Below are positions 1-6,448 of a DNA stretch of 9,841 nt, piece by piece. Position numbers and translations under genes: made by a program. Every line of letters starts with the position of its first letter. Within the stretch, counting starts at the first letter, position 1. A model generated the notes under the pieces. That model had not been told where the DNA came from and did not search any database. It saw nothing but the letters and a program-made list of their open reading frames with translations. The DNA comes from Acidimicrobiia bacterium (GTDB lineage: Bacteria > Actinomycetota > Acidimicrobiia > Spongiisociales > JAENVV01), in contig CP070681.1 of NCBI GenBank assembly GCA_020352575.1, forward strand, positions 887,180 to 897,020, in the 5' to 3' direction.

Positions 1-751
1 CGGCAGGATCGACCGCGGTGAGGAGACCACCCGAGATACCGACCAGTCCCTCGTCGACGGTGAGGCGGACCGTGTAGGTCGCCTTGTCGAGCGGGTGGTC
101 GTTGGCGGGGAACCACGTAGTGGCACCACTCGGCTCGGAAACGGCGTACCAGGAGTCGGCCGCCGGACGCAGGCCCACCCCGAAGGGGATCGCCGAGTCG
201 CGTTTCGGCTCGGGGACACCGTCGTATGCGATGACCAGTTCGAACACGTCCTCGACCAGGGTCGTCGGGCTGATCCGGTGCTCCTCGGCCGATTCCTCTT
301 CGAAGGTGGCACGCTCTCCGTCGACGAGCACCTCTTCGATGACGAGCGTCCCCGTGTCGAGGACGAAGGATGCGAGTGGCTCCGTCGGTTCGATGAGCAG
401 CGTTGCGACTCCGGAGAACGCCCCCTCGTCGAGTCCCCTGAAGTCGACCTCGAGCACGACCTCGAGCACGTCGTACCCGGAGTTGCCCAGCCGTGGGTAA
501 TAGGAGTCGCCGATCGAAGCGCCACCGATGCCGCCCCGCACCCCGGAGAACAACTCCCCCACTGTCGAGTTGGTCGTCGTCGGACCGACGGTCGTCGTCG
601 TGGTCGTCGTCGGAGCAGGGGCCTCTGTCGTGGTCGTCGACGCCTCCGTGGTCGGAGGGACCGTCGTGGTCGCCACGACGTCCGTCGTCGGGGTTGTCGC
701 CCCGGAACACGCGGCCAGGGCCACGGCCAGCGTGAGCGCCGCCCTCCTCAT
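1..751 (-). CDS. M1-family metallopeptidase lipoprotein (aminopeptidase N-like), N-terminal part
   Basis: The first 250 codons are present; the gene continues past the left edge. A short signal ends in a lipobox, L12-A-A-C15, so the protein is probably a lipoprotein on the outer face of the membrane. Residues about 17-62 are a Thr/Pro-rich linker (a run of seven Thr near residue 50). From about residue 80 the sequence resembles the N-terminal beta domain of M1 zinc aminopeptidases, most clearly near residues 205-226 (EPSGATTWFPANDHP, then DKATY), which matches the conserved M1 'WFPCNDHPSDKATY'-type segment. The GxMEN and HExxH zinc motifs would lie outside the window, so activity cannot be judged. 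Family role is removal of N-terminal residues from peptides. The ATG shares four bases (ATGA) with the stop of the upstream dehydrogenase gene, which supports this start and suggests translational coupling. The signal sequence is short, but an upstream start would have to lie inside the dehydrogenase gene. Confidence 0.8.
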   Translation of the reverse strand, partial: MRRAALTLAVALAACSGATTPTTDVVATTTVPPTTEASTTTTEAPAPTTTTTTTVGPTTTNSTVGELFSGVRGGIGGASIGDSYYPRLGNSGYDVLEVVLEVDFRGLDEGAFSGVATLLIEPTEPLASFVLDTGTLVIEEVLVDGERATFEEESAEEHRISPTTLVEDVFELVIAYDGVPEPKRDSAIPFGVGLRPAADSWYAVSEPSGATTWFPANDHPLDKATYTVRLTVDEGLVGISGGLLTAVDPA

Positions 752-1734
752 CGGGGGACCTGGTGGAGTTCACCCTCCCCGGACTCCCACGCCGACACGT
801 TGGCGAGGGTCGTTGCACAGATGTTGCCGACCGCCTCCCGGGTGAAGAACGCCTGATGGCCAGTGATCAGCACATTGGGGAAGGTGAGCAGCCGGGAGAA
901 CGTGTCGTCCTGGATGACGGTGGCCGACAGGTCCTCGAAGAAGAGGTCTCCCTCCTCCTCGTACACGTCGAGTCCGAGTGCGCCGACCTTCCCGGACTTG
1001 AGGGCCTCGATGACTGCGGGGGCGTTGACGAGGGCACCGCGTGACGTGTTGATGAGCATCACCCCGTCCTTCATCTGCGCGAGGGAGCCCGGTCCGACGA
1101 TGTGATGGGTCTCGGGGGTGAGCGGGCAATGGAGCGAGATGATGTCGGATCGCTTGAACAACTCGTCGAGCCCGACGAACGTCCCCGGGAAGTGCGCAGG
1201 GGGGTACGGGTCGTAGGCGAGGACCTCGCAGGAGAACCCCTGCATGATCTCGGCGAACGCCCTGCCGATCTGGCCCGATCCGACCACCCCGACGGTTCGA
1301 CCGACGAGGTCGAAGCCCATGAGTCCGTCGATGGCGAAGTTGCCTTCCCGCACCCGGTTCCACGCTCGATGCACCTTGCGGTTGAGGGCGAGGATGAGCG
1401 CCACGGCATGTTCGGCGACTGCGTGCGGCGAGTAGGCGGGCACCCGCGAGACCTCCATGCGCGCAGCATCCGCCGCATCGAGGTCGACGTGGTTGAAGCC
1501 AGCCGACCGCAGCGCGAGGTGGCGGACACCGATCCGACCGAGGACATCGATCGTCTCGGCCGAGACGTCGTCGTTGACGAACGGGCACACCACGTCGTGG
1601 CCTTCGGCGAGGAGCGCCGTGTGCGGGTCGAGCCGTGCCTCGAGGAACGTCAGGTCATGGCCGTGTGGGGCATTTGCCTCGGCAAGGAAAGTCCGGTCGT
1701 AGGGCTTGGCACTGAAGACGGCGATACGAGCCAC
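748..1734 (-). CDS. ldhA: D-2-hydroxyacid dehydrogenase, LdhA-type D-lactate dehydrogenase
   Basis: This is a 328-residue cytosolic NAD-dependent dehydrogenase that probably interconverts pyruvate and D-lactate. The Rossmann NAD-binding motif GSGQIG is at 152-157. The catalytic residues are visible: Arg232 in TSRGAL, Glu in DVYEEEGD (about 256-263) and His293 in TGHQAF. The sequence follows E. coli LdhA closely in several stretches: FVNDD, RVPAY, AVAEHA, SLHCPLTPE, DLFFED, VIQDD. This makes D-lactate dehydrogenase more likely than phosphoglycerate or other 2-hydroxyacid dehydrogenases. I chose the GTG at 1734: it follows the cca stop by one base, has AAGGAG/GGAG just upstream (inside the last cca codons), and gives the usual family N-terminus (ARIAVFSAKPYD). 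A longer frame starting at 1767 would overlap cca by 32 bases and add an unconserved extension. It sits between cca and the M1 lipoprotein gene in one tight operon. Substrate is inferred from similarity. Confidence 0.88.
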   Translation of the reverse strand: MARIAVFSAKPYDRTFLAEANAPHGHDLTFLEARLDPHTALLAEGHDVVCPFVNDDVSAETIDVLGRIGVRHLALRSAGFNHVDLDAADAARMEVSRVPAYSPHAVAEHAVALILALNRKVHRAWNRVREGNFAIDGLMGFDLVGRTVGVVGSGQIGRAFAEIMQGFSCEVLAYDPYPPAHFPGTFVGLDELFKRSDIISLHCPLTPETHHIVGPGSLAQMKDGVMLINTSRGALVNAPAVIEALKSGKVGALGLDVYEEEGDLFFEDLSATVIQDDTFSRLLTFPNVLITGHQAFFTREAVGNICATTLANVSAWESGEGELHQVPR

Positions 1735-1735
1735 G

Positions 1736-3160
1736 TCACTCCTTCTCCTTGGCAGGGGGCCGGGCATCGGGGTCGGGCACCCCCACGCCGGCCTCGTCGG
1801 CCCACGTGCGCACCAGTTGGTATGCCTCGTCCTCGGAGTATGGGCCCACTTCGATTCGATGTTCGAGGAGCATCCGCATCACCTCGCCCACCTGCGGCCC
1901 CGGGGTGAGCCCGAGGTAGGCCATCACCTGGGTGCCGTCGACCGGCGGTCGGAGCGCCGCGAGTTCCTCCTGCTCACGCAACACGTCGATGCGTTCCTCG
2001 AGTTCGTCGATGCGGCGCTGGATGGCCTCGGCACGGTTCGCGTTCTTCGTCGTGACGTCGCACCGCACGAGTTCGTTCAGGTCGTCGAGCAGGTGGCCCG
2101 CGTCGCGGACGTAGCGGCGGACCGCCGAGTCGGTCCACCCCATGGCGAAGGTGTGGGGACGGAGGTGGAGGAACACCAGGTCGCCCACGTCGCGCACGGT
2201 CTCCCGGGGGTAGCGCAGTTCTCGCATGCGATGGCGCGCCATCCGGGCACCCACCACCTCGTGGTGGTGGAACGACACCCCATTGGGGCCGAACTCCCGC
2301 GTCTCCGGCTTGCCGATGTCGTGGAGGAGCGCGGCAAGGCGGAGCCGAACCGTCGGGGAGGTCTTCTCCACCACGGCGATCGTGTGGCTGAGGACGTCCT
2401 TGTGCCGGTGATACGGGTCCACGGCGTCAGCGAGCTTGGCGAACTCGGGGAGGAAGTGCTCCGCGAGGCCGGATTCGACCAGTCCCCACAGGGCATCACC
2501 GACATGGTCACCGACGAGCAACTTGTCGAGTTCGTCCCGGATGCGCTCGGCGCTCACGATCTCGAGGCGAGCGGCCATCTCCTTGACGGCGACCTCCGCT
2601 GGTTCCGAGGGTGCGAACCCGAGCGTGGAGACGAACCGGTACATCCGCAGCATGCGGAGCGGGTCGTCGGAGAACGACACCTCCGGCCCGATCGGGGTTC
2701 GCAGCATGCCGGCAGCGAGGTCGGTGAGGCCACCGAAGGGGTCGATGAGTTCCTTGGCGAGGATGTCGAGCGCCATCGCGTTCACCGCGAAGTCGCGCCG
2801 GGACAGATCGGTGGCGATGTCATCGGAGTACTCGACGTGCGGCTTGCGCGAGTCGTCCCGGTAGATCTCCTTGCGGAACGTCGTGATCTCGAACGTCTCG
2901 CCGTCGACGATCAGCCCGATGGTCCCGAATGCCTCGCCGACCGTGAACACCGTCCCACCGAACGCCTCCGCGATCTCCTTCACCTGCTCCGGACGGGCGG
3001 GCGTCGTGAAGTCGAGATCGGGACTGTCCCGCTCGAGGAGGGCATCACGCACCGACCCACCGACCAGGTAGAGCGAGGAACCGGCATCGCCGAACGCCCG
3101 GGCCAACCGGGTCGATGGCGCATCGTCGGCCACAAGCCACTCGAGGCGAGCAGGGATCAT
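1736..3160 (-). CDS. cca: CCA tRNA nucleotidyltransferase with HD domain
   Basis: A 474-residue enzyme of the class II nucleotidyltransferase family that adds or repairs the 3' CCA end of tRNA from CTP and ATP. The head domain shows GGSVRD at 34-39 and the metal-binding DLD at 48-50. RRDFAVNAMAL (121-131) is the conserved ribose/catalytic region, DPLRMLRMYRF (167-176) the neck, and ERIRDEL (205-211) the next family motif. An HD phosphohydrolase-type domain begins near 253 and carries LLHDIGKP (278-285). The charged segment at about 374-400 may be helical. Actinobacterial members are often labelled pcnA (poly(A) polymerase), but this head-neck-HD layout is typical of their CCA-adding enzymes; sequence alone cannot exclude poly(A) polymerase activity. 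There is no ribosome binding site before the ATG. Instead a TACCCT box ends exactly 7 nt upstream, so the mRNA is probably leaderless. The ldhA gene follows after one base. Confidence 0.93.
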   Translation of the reverse strand: MIPARLEWLVADDAPSTRLARAFGDAGSSLYLVGGSVRDALLERDSPDLDFTTPARPEQVKEIAEAFGGTVFTVGEAFGTIGLIVDGETFEITTFRKEIYRDDSRKPHVEYSDDIATDLSRRDFAVNAMALDILAKELIDPFGGLTDLAAGMLRTPIGPEVSFSDDPLRMLRMYRFVSTLGFAPSEPAEVAVKEMAARLEIVSAERIRDELDKLLVGDHVGDALWGLVESGLAEHFLPEFAKLADAVDPYHRHKDVLSHTIAVVEKTSPTVRLRLAALLHDIGKPETREFGPNGVSFHHHEVVGARMARHRMRELRYPRETVRDVGDLVFLHLRPHTFAMGWTDSAVRRYVRDAGHLLDDLNELVRCDVTTKNANRAEAIQRRIDELEERIDVLREQEELAALRPPVDGTQVMAYLGLTPGPQVGEVMRMLLEHRIEVGPYSEDEAYQLVRTWADEAGVGVPDPDARPPAKEKE

Positions 3161-3196
3161 GGCGGGAAGGGTACGACGTGGCCACGCCGTAGCCGG
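3161..3196 (-). promoter_or_regulatory. Candidate leaderless promoter of cca
   Basis: Reading the minus strand, a TANNNT-type -10 box, TACCCT (3173-3168), is followed by 7 nt and then the cca ATG at 3160. Transcription would start at or next to the A of the start codon. CCGGCT (3196-3191) lies 17 nt upstream of the -10 box, in the -35 place; it does not resemble TTGACA. The same two hexamers at the same spacing stand before the sigma factor gene at 6449. It occupies nearly all of the 38-bp gap after the pilT stop, so cca need not depend on pilT transcription. Confidence 0.55.
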
Positions 3197-3198
3197 GC

Positions 3199-4278
3199 TC
3201 AGCCCTGGAGCAGGCCCTTCTGCTCGGCGGTGACCCGGAGGTCGTGCGGCGAGGTGGCTGCAGCGAGGGCCGTCTGGAAGGTGATCTCCTTCTGCTCGAA
3301 CAAGCGGAGGATCGCCTGGTCGAACGTCTGCATGCCGTAGAACTCGGACTCGGACATCACTTCGAGGAGGTTGAGGCCCTCGTCGGCATTGATGATGCGG
3401 TCGAACACGCGGCCGTTGTTGATGAGCACCTCGACGGCGACCGTCCGGCCGTCGTCGGTCTTCTCCAGCAGGCGCTGGGAGATGACGGCCCGAAGGGTGG
3501 CGGCGAGCATCATGCGGACCTGCCGCTCCTGGTGCGGCGGGAACATATCGAGGATGCGGTTCACCGTCTCGGGTGCGTCGATCGTGTGCATCGTCGACAA
3601 CACGAGGTGGCCGGTCTCTGCAGCACGCATGGCGGCACGCATCGTCTCGGCATCACGCATCTCACCGATGAGGATCACGTCTGGGTCCTGGCGCAGCGCT
3701 CGGCGGATCGCTTCGTTGAAGTCGATCGTGTCCATGCCGATCTCTCGCTGCGAGACGATCGAGTTCTTGTCGCGGTGGAGCACCTCGATCGGGTCCTCGA
3801 TCGTGATGATGTTGAGGCGCCGATTCGTGTTCATGTAGTCGATCATCGACGCGAGCGTCGTGGTCTTGCCCGAACCGGTCGGCCCGGTCACGACGACGAG
3901 GCCACGCGGCTCATGCGCGAGTTTCTCGAGGATCTTGGGGAGGCCCAACTCGCCGAACGTCTTCGACACGGGGAGCACGCGGCGCAACACGAGCGCCACC
4001 GAGCCACGCTGGCGATAGGCGTTCACGCGGAAGCGACCGAGCCCGGACTTGCCATAGGCGAAGTCGGCTTCACCAGTGTTCCGGAACTCGACCGCGGCCC
4101 GCTGGGTGAAGATCGCTTGGGCGTACGCCTCCGCATCCTCGGGTCGGAGGGCTGGGAGGGTCGTGTGGTGGAGGTCACCATCGACGCGCATCACCGGCGG
4201 CGAACCCGCCTTGAGGTGGAGGTCCGAAGCCTCCACCTGGATCATCTTCTTCAGTAGTTCGTCGAGTGGCACCGACAT
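3199..4278 (-). CDS. pilT: PilT-family type IV pilus twitching/retraction ATPase
   Basis: A 359-residue secretion-superfamily hexameric ATPase that would power pilus retraction at the inner face of the membrane. An N-terminal PAS-like domain (about 1-100, with ASDLHLKAGSPP at 17-28) precedes the RecA-like core. Visible motifs are Walker A GPTGSGKT (132-139), the Asp box ITIEDPIE (158-165), AIRRALRQDPDVILIGEMRD (190-209) with Glu206 as likely catalytic base, and the His box GHLVLSTMHT (223-232). The spacing and the AIR...LR..PD..L.GEMRD wording fit PilT/PilU rather than PilB, which has an extra zinc-binding region. I chose the ATG at 4278 because TGAGGGA stands 7 nt upstream; a TTG at 4308 is in frame but has no such signal and would run through an inverted repeat. 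No other pilus gene is visible. It points away from the GNAT gene and lies 38 bp upstream of cca. Confidence 0.9.
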   Translation of the reverse strand: MSVPLDELLKKMIQVEASDLHLKAGSPPVMRVDGDLHHTTLPALRPEDAEAYAQAIFTQRAAVEFRNTGEADFAYGKSGLGRFRVNAYRQRGSVALVLRRVLPVSKTFGELGLPKILEKLAHEPRGLVVVTGPTGSGKTTTLASMIDYMNTNRRLNIITIEDPIEVLHRDKNSIVSQREIGMDTIDFNEAIRRALRQDPDVILIGEMRDAETMRAAMRAAETGHLVLSTMHTIDAPETVNRILDMFPPHQERQVRMMLAATLRAVISQRLLEKTDDGRTVAVEVLINNGRVFDRIINADEGLNLLEVMSESEFYGMQTFDQAILRLFEQKEITFQTALAAATSPHDLRVTAEQKGLLQG

Positions 4279-4291
4279 GGGAAGTCCCTCA

Positions 4292-4320
4292 CCGATCTTT
4301 GGTCTCAAGGGGAAGATCGG
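4292..4320. repeat. 8-bp inverted repeat upstream of pilT
   Basis: CCGATCTT (4292-4299) and AAGATCGG (4313-4320) are perfect inverted copies separated by 13 bp, in the gap between the divergent pilT and GNAT genes and 14 bp from the pilT start. No T-run follows on either strand, so it does not look like an intrinsic terminator. It could be a protein-binding operator or a hairpin in the pilT 5' leader just before its ribosome binding site. Function is not known. No convincing pilT promoter was found around it. Confidence 0.5.
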
Positions 4321-4378
4321 GCGCGTTGGCGGAGTGCTTGAGCAAAAGGTGTTCGGGGGTCCGTACCGGGGGCAGACC

Positions 4379-4391
4379 TACACTCCGCGCC
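4379..4391 (+). promoter_or_regulatory. Candidate promoter of the GNAT-pseudokinase genes
   Basis: TACACT (4379-4384), a TANNNT -10 box, is followed by 7 nt and an ATG at 4392. That ATG opens only a 9-codon frame, and the GNAT ATG in the other frame is 20 nt further on. If transcription starts near 4391, the GNAT mRNA has a leader of about 20 nt with no ribosome binding site. No clear -35 box is visible. Confidence 0.45.
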
Positions 4392-4421
4392 ATGCCCCAC
4401 CCGTCCCATCCATGCGGTTGA
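4392..4421 (+). other. Possible leaderless 9-codon upstream ORF (MPHPSHPCG)
   Basis: The ATG 7 nt after the TACACT box reads nine codons, three of them Pro, and stops at TGA 4419-4421. It spans the GNAT ATG at 4412 in a different frame, so its translation could affect GNAT initiation. This is inference from position only; a frame this short arises easily by chance. Confidence 0.25.
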
Positions 4422-5119
4422 CGGGCACCTGGCCGGGGCAGGTGACCCTCCGTCAGGGATGGTCGCGGGCAAGCGCCCGCCCATGGAACGACGACGTGTC
4501 CGCCGCCTCACTCCGCCTCGAACGCGGATCGAGTGACTTCCTCCGCGCCGCGGCCACCCGGCTCCTCTCCGAAGGCGCCGAATGGGTGGGATCGCCACCG
4601 CTCGATCGGTCCTCGGCGGTTCCCTGGGAACGGGCGGGATTCGCCCCGTTCCTCTCGCTCGACCTCCACCGCAAGGCGCTCGACGGGCCCATTCCCTCCT
4701 CAGGTATCGAGGTCGCCGAGGGGTCGGCCAGGGATCTGCGTACGCTCACCCCGGTCGATGACGAGTCGTTCGAGGGTGTGTGGCGACTCGGCACGCTCGG
4801 ACTCGCAGAGGCCCTCGTGGCCACGCCCCGATCGACGCTGCTGCTCGCTTCGGACAGCGAGCAACTCGTCGGGTTCGCCATCGTCGGGTTCGGCAACCGT
4901 GCCGGCTACCTGCAGCGGATCGCCGTGGCCAGCAGCCATCGCGGCCGGGGCATCGGTCGGGGACTCCTGCGCGAAAGCCTCCACTGGTGCTTGCGACGGG
5001 GGGCGGGATATGTGTTGCTCAACACCCGACCCGGCAACGAGGCAGCGTCATCGCTCTACGCATCCGAGGGGTTCACCATGCACCCGGCGGCACTCCGGGT
5101 CTTGAGGCTGGGGCGATAA
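4412..5119 (+). CDS. GNAT-family N-acetyltransferase, probably with a degenerate N-terminal GNAT half
   Basis: A 235-residue protein. Residues about 98-235 form a recognisable GNAT domain: the acetyl-CoA pyrophosphate loop is in RIAVASSHRGRGIGRGLL (169-186, R-G-R-G-I-G), and LNTRPGNEAASSLYASEGF (203-221) is the usual beta5/alpha4 segment with Asn209, Tyr216 and the closing GF. Residues 1-90 contain a weaker GNAT-like tail (AAATRLLSEGAEWVGSPPL, then ERAGFAPFLSLDL), so the protein may be two GNAT halves with only the second able to bind acetyl-CoA. Substrate unknown. I used the ATG at 4412. GTG codons at 4334 and 4349 are in frame, but they lie upstream of the TACACT promoter box and would add residues unlike the family. 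The stop codon directly abuts the GTG of the pseudokinase gene, so both are likely on one transcript. Start site is the least certain point. Confidence 0.75.
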   Translation: MRLTGTWPGQVTLRQGWSRASARPWNDDVSAASLRLERGSSDFLRAAATRLLSEGAEWVGSPPLDRSSAVPWERAGFAPFLSLDLHRKALDGPIPSSGIEVAEGSARDLRTLTPVDDESFEGVWRLGTLGLAEALVATPRSTLLLASDSEQLVGFAIVGFGNRAGYLQRIAVASSHRGRGIGRGLLRESLHWCLRRGAGYVLLNTRPGNEAASSLYASEGFTMHPAALRVLRLGR

Positions 5120-6412
5120 GTGCCACCCCGCCTGCCCGACCGGTACTCCCTCGAGGTGCGCATCGGGCGCGACGGTGACGTGGAGGAGTGGCTCGCGACC
5201 GACATCGAACTCGACCGCCCCTGTCTCGTGCGGGTGCTCGGACCCGAGAGCACACCCGAGCGGAGGACGGAGTTCCTCGATGCCGTCCGCACCGCCGCAG
5301 GCATCTCACACCTCCACCTGGCCCACGTGTACGAGGCCGGGGACCTCGACGATGGCGCCTTCTCGGTGGGCGAGTGGCCGGGCGGGATTCGCCTCTCCGA
5401 CCGGGAGTCCGCCGACCTGTCGCTCGATCCTGCCACGTTCCTACCGAACGCCGAGGGTCTCGCGCGCGCCCTCGCCGCCCTCCACGAAAGGGACGAGGTC
5501 CATGGGGCAATCGACGCCTCCGCTGTGTTCTTCCCAACGGCGCGGCCGGCCAAGCTGGGAGCCATCGGCCGACACCGGCGATGGTCGACACCGGAAGGCG
5601 ACACGGCCGCCCTGGCCTCGGTCCTGGAGGAGGCGCTCACCGGCCAACCCGCCGGCACCTACCCGCCATCCCAGGTGATCGACGGGCTGTCACCGGCACT
5701 CGACGCCGCACTGCAATCGACCCGGCTCGGCCGCACCAACGCGAGGGGACTCGCCGAACTCATCGCGTCCGTGCCCGTCGCCCAGCCCCGGCCCCGGCCG
5801 CCCGGTCCGTCACGCCGGTGGCTCGGCCTGGCAGTTGGGCTCCTCATCGTGGCCGTGGCGCTCATCCTCCTGGGCAGCAGCCTGCGCCCAGGTCCGGTCT
5901 CAGTCCCTGGAGAAGCAGCCACGCCCGGTGGCATCACCGAACGATCGACGACCACGACCACGAGCACCGTGGTGGGCACCATCGACGCGCCTGCGCCACG
6001 GATCGAGTCGATCGAGGCCTTCGACCCACTTGGTGACGGGGAGGAACGGGACGAGGACCTCTCCAACTTGCTAGACGGCGACCCCGATACCACCTGGCGC
6101 ACGGAGTCCTACTTCGATCCCCTTCCCCTCATCAAGGCCGGTGTCGGGTTCCAGGTCCGGGTGACGGGCTCCCCCTCGCTGCTCCGTATGTCGGGTGTCA
6201 GCCCCGGCACCGAACTCGAGGTGAGATGGATCTCCGAGTTCGATCGGTCCATCGACGGCTGGGAGTTGGTGGCCACTGCACGGGCAATCGGAACGGAGCT
6301 CATTGTCGACCTCCCGGTGCGCAACGACGGAATCTGGCTCATCTGGCTCGTCCAGGTACCCGTCGACGACGACGTGTACCGGTCGACGATCGCCGAGATC
6401 GCCCTCACGTGA
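5120..6412 (+). CDS. Membrane-anchored pseudokinase with extracytoplasmic galactose-binding-like domain (MviN/MurJ C-terminal module)
   Basis: A 430-residue protein in three parts. Residues about 9-215 follow a Ser/Thr kinase fold but lack the catalytic residues: the VAIK lysine position reads CLVRVL (35-40), the HRD region reads VHGAIDASAVFF (127-138) without the catalytic Asp, and the DFG region reads PAKLGAIG (143-150). DTAALASVLEEALTG (161-175) matches the usual C-lobe helix. A single membrane helix lies at about 234-253 after a Pro-rich stretch, then a Thr-rich linker (277-283). The outer domain (about 293-430) starts with EAFDPLGDGEERDE, LLDGDPDTTWRTESY and FDPLPLIKAGVGF, as in the C-terminal discoidin-like domain of mycobacterial MviN (Rv3910). 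In Mycobacterium that module is fused to the MurJ lipid II flippase and its phosphorylated form binds FhaA. Here no flippase segment is present. Likely a non-catalytic envelope scaffold. The GTG start abuts the GNAT TAA; no ribosome binding site is evident. Confidence 0.8.
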   Translation: MPPRLPDRYSLEVRIGRDGDVEEWLATDIELDRPCLVRVLGPESTPERRTEFLDAVRTAAGISHLHLAHVYEAGDLDDGAFSVGEWPGGIRLSDRESADLSLDPATFLPNAEGLARALAALHERDEVHGAIDASAVFFPTARPAKLGAIGRHRRWSTPEGDTAALASVLEEALTGQPAGTYPPSQVIDGLSPALDAALQSTRLGRTNARGLAELIASVPVAQPRPRPPGPSRRWLGLAVGLLIVAVALILLGSSLRPGPVSVPGEAATPGGITERSTTTTTSTVVGTIDAPAPRIESIEAFDPLGDGEERDEDLSNLLDGDPDTTWRTESYFDPLPLIKAGVGFQVRVTGSPSLLRMSGVSPGTELEVRWISEFDRSIDGWELVATARAIGTELIVDLPVRNDGIWLIWLVQVPVDDDVYRSTIAEIALT

Positions 6413-6448
6413 CCGGCTGACGCCGCTGTCGGATCTACCCTCCTGCTC
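6413..6448 (+). promoter_or_regulatory. Candidate leaderless promoter of the ECF sigma factor gene
   Basis: TACCCT (6436-6441) ends 7 nt before the GTG at 6449, the layout expected of a leaderless transcript. CCGGCT (6413-6418) stands 17 nt upstream of it. Both hexamers and both distances equal those before cca. It fills the 36-bp gap after the pseudokinase stop. Confidence 0.55.

Noticed and set aside
445..475. Direct repeat of GACCTCGAGCAC, two adjacent copies
   Set aside because: It encodes the beta-strand sequence LEVVLEV within the M1 N-terminal domain; two copies only, in coding sequence.
560..690. GTC/GTCGTC-rich simple repeat
   Set aside because: It is the complement of ACG/ACC threonine codons in the lipoprotein linker, not an independent repeat element.
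95..856. A 253-codon plus-strand frame at the left end
   Set aside because: It is the complement of the M1 lipoprotein gene, which has a lipobox and M1 family motifs; the plus frame has none.
1706..3340. A 544-codon open frame on the plus strand opposite cca, and a 337-codon one (3244-4257) opposite pilT
   Set aside because: Both are antisense to clearly recognised enzymes, have Arg/Glu/His-rich composition typical of GC-rich shadow frames, and show no motif.
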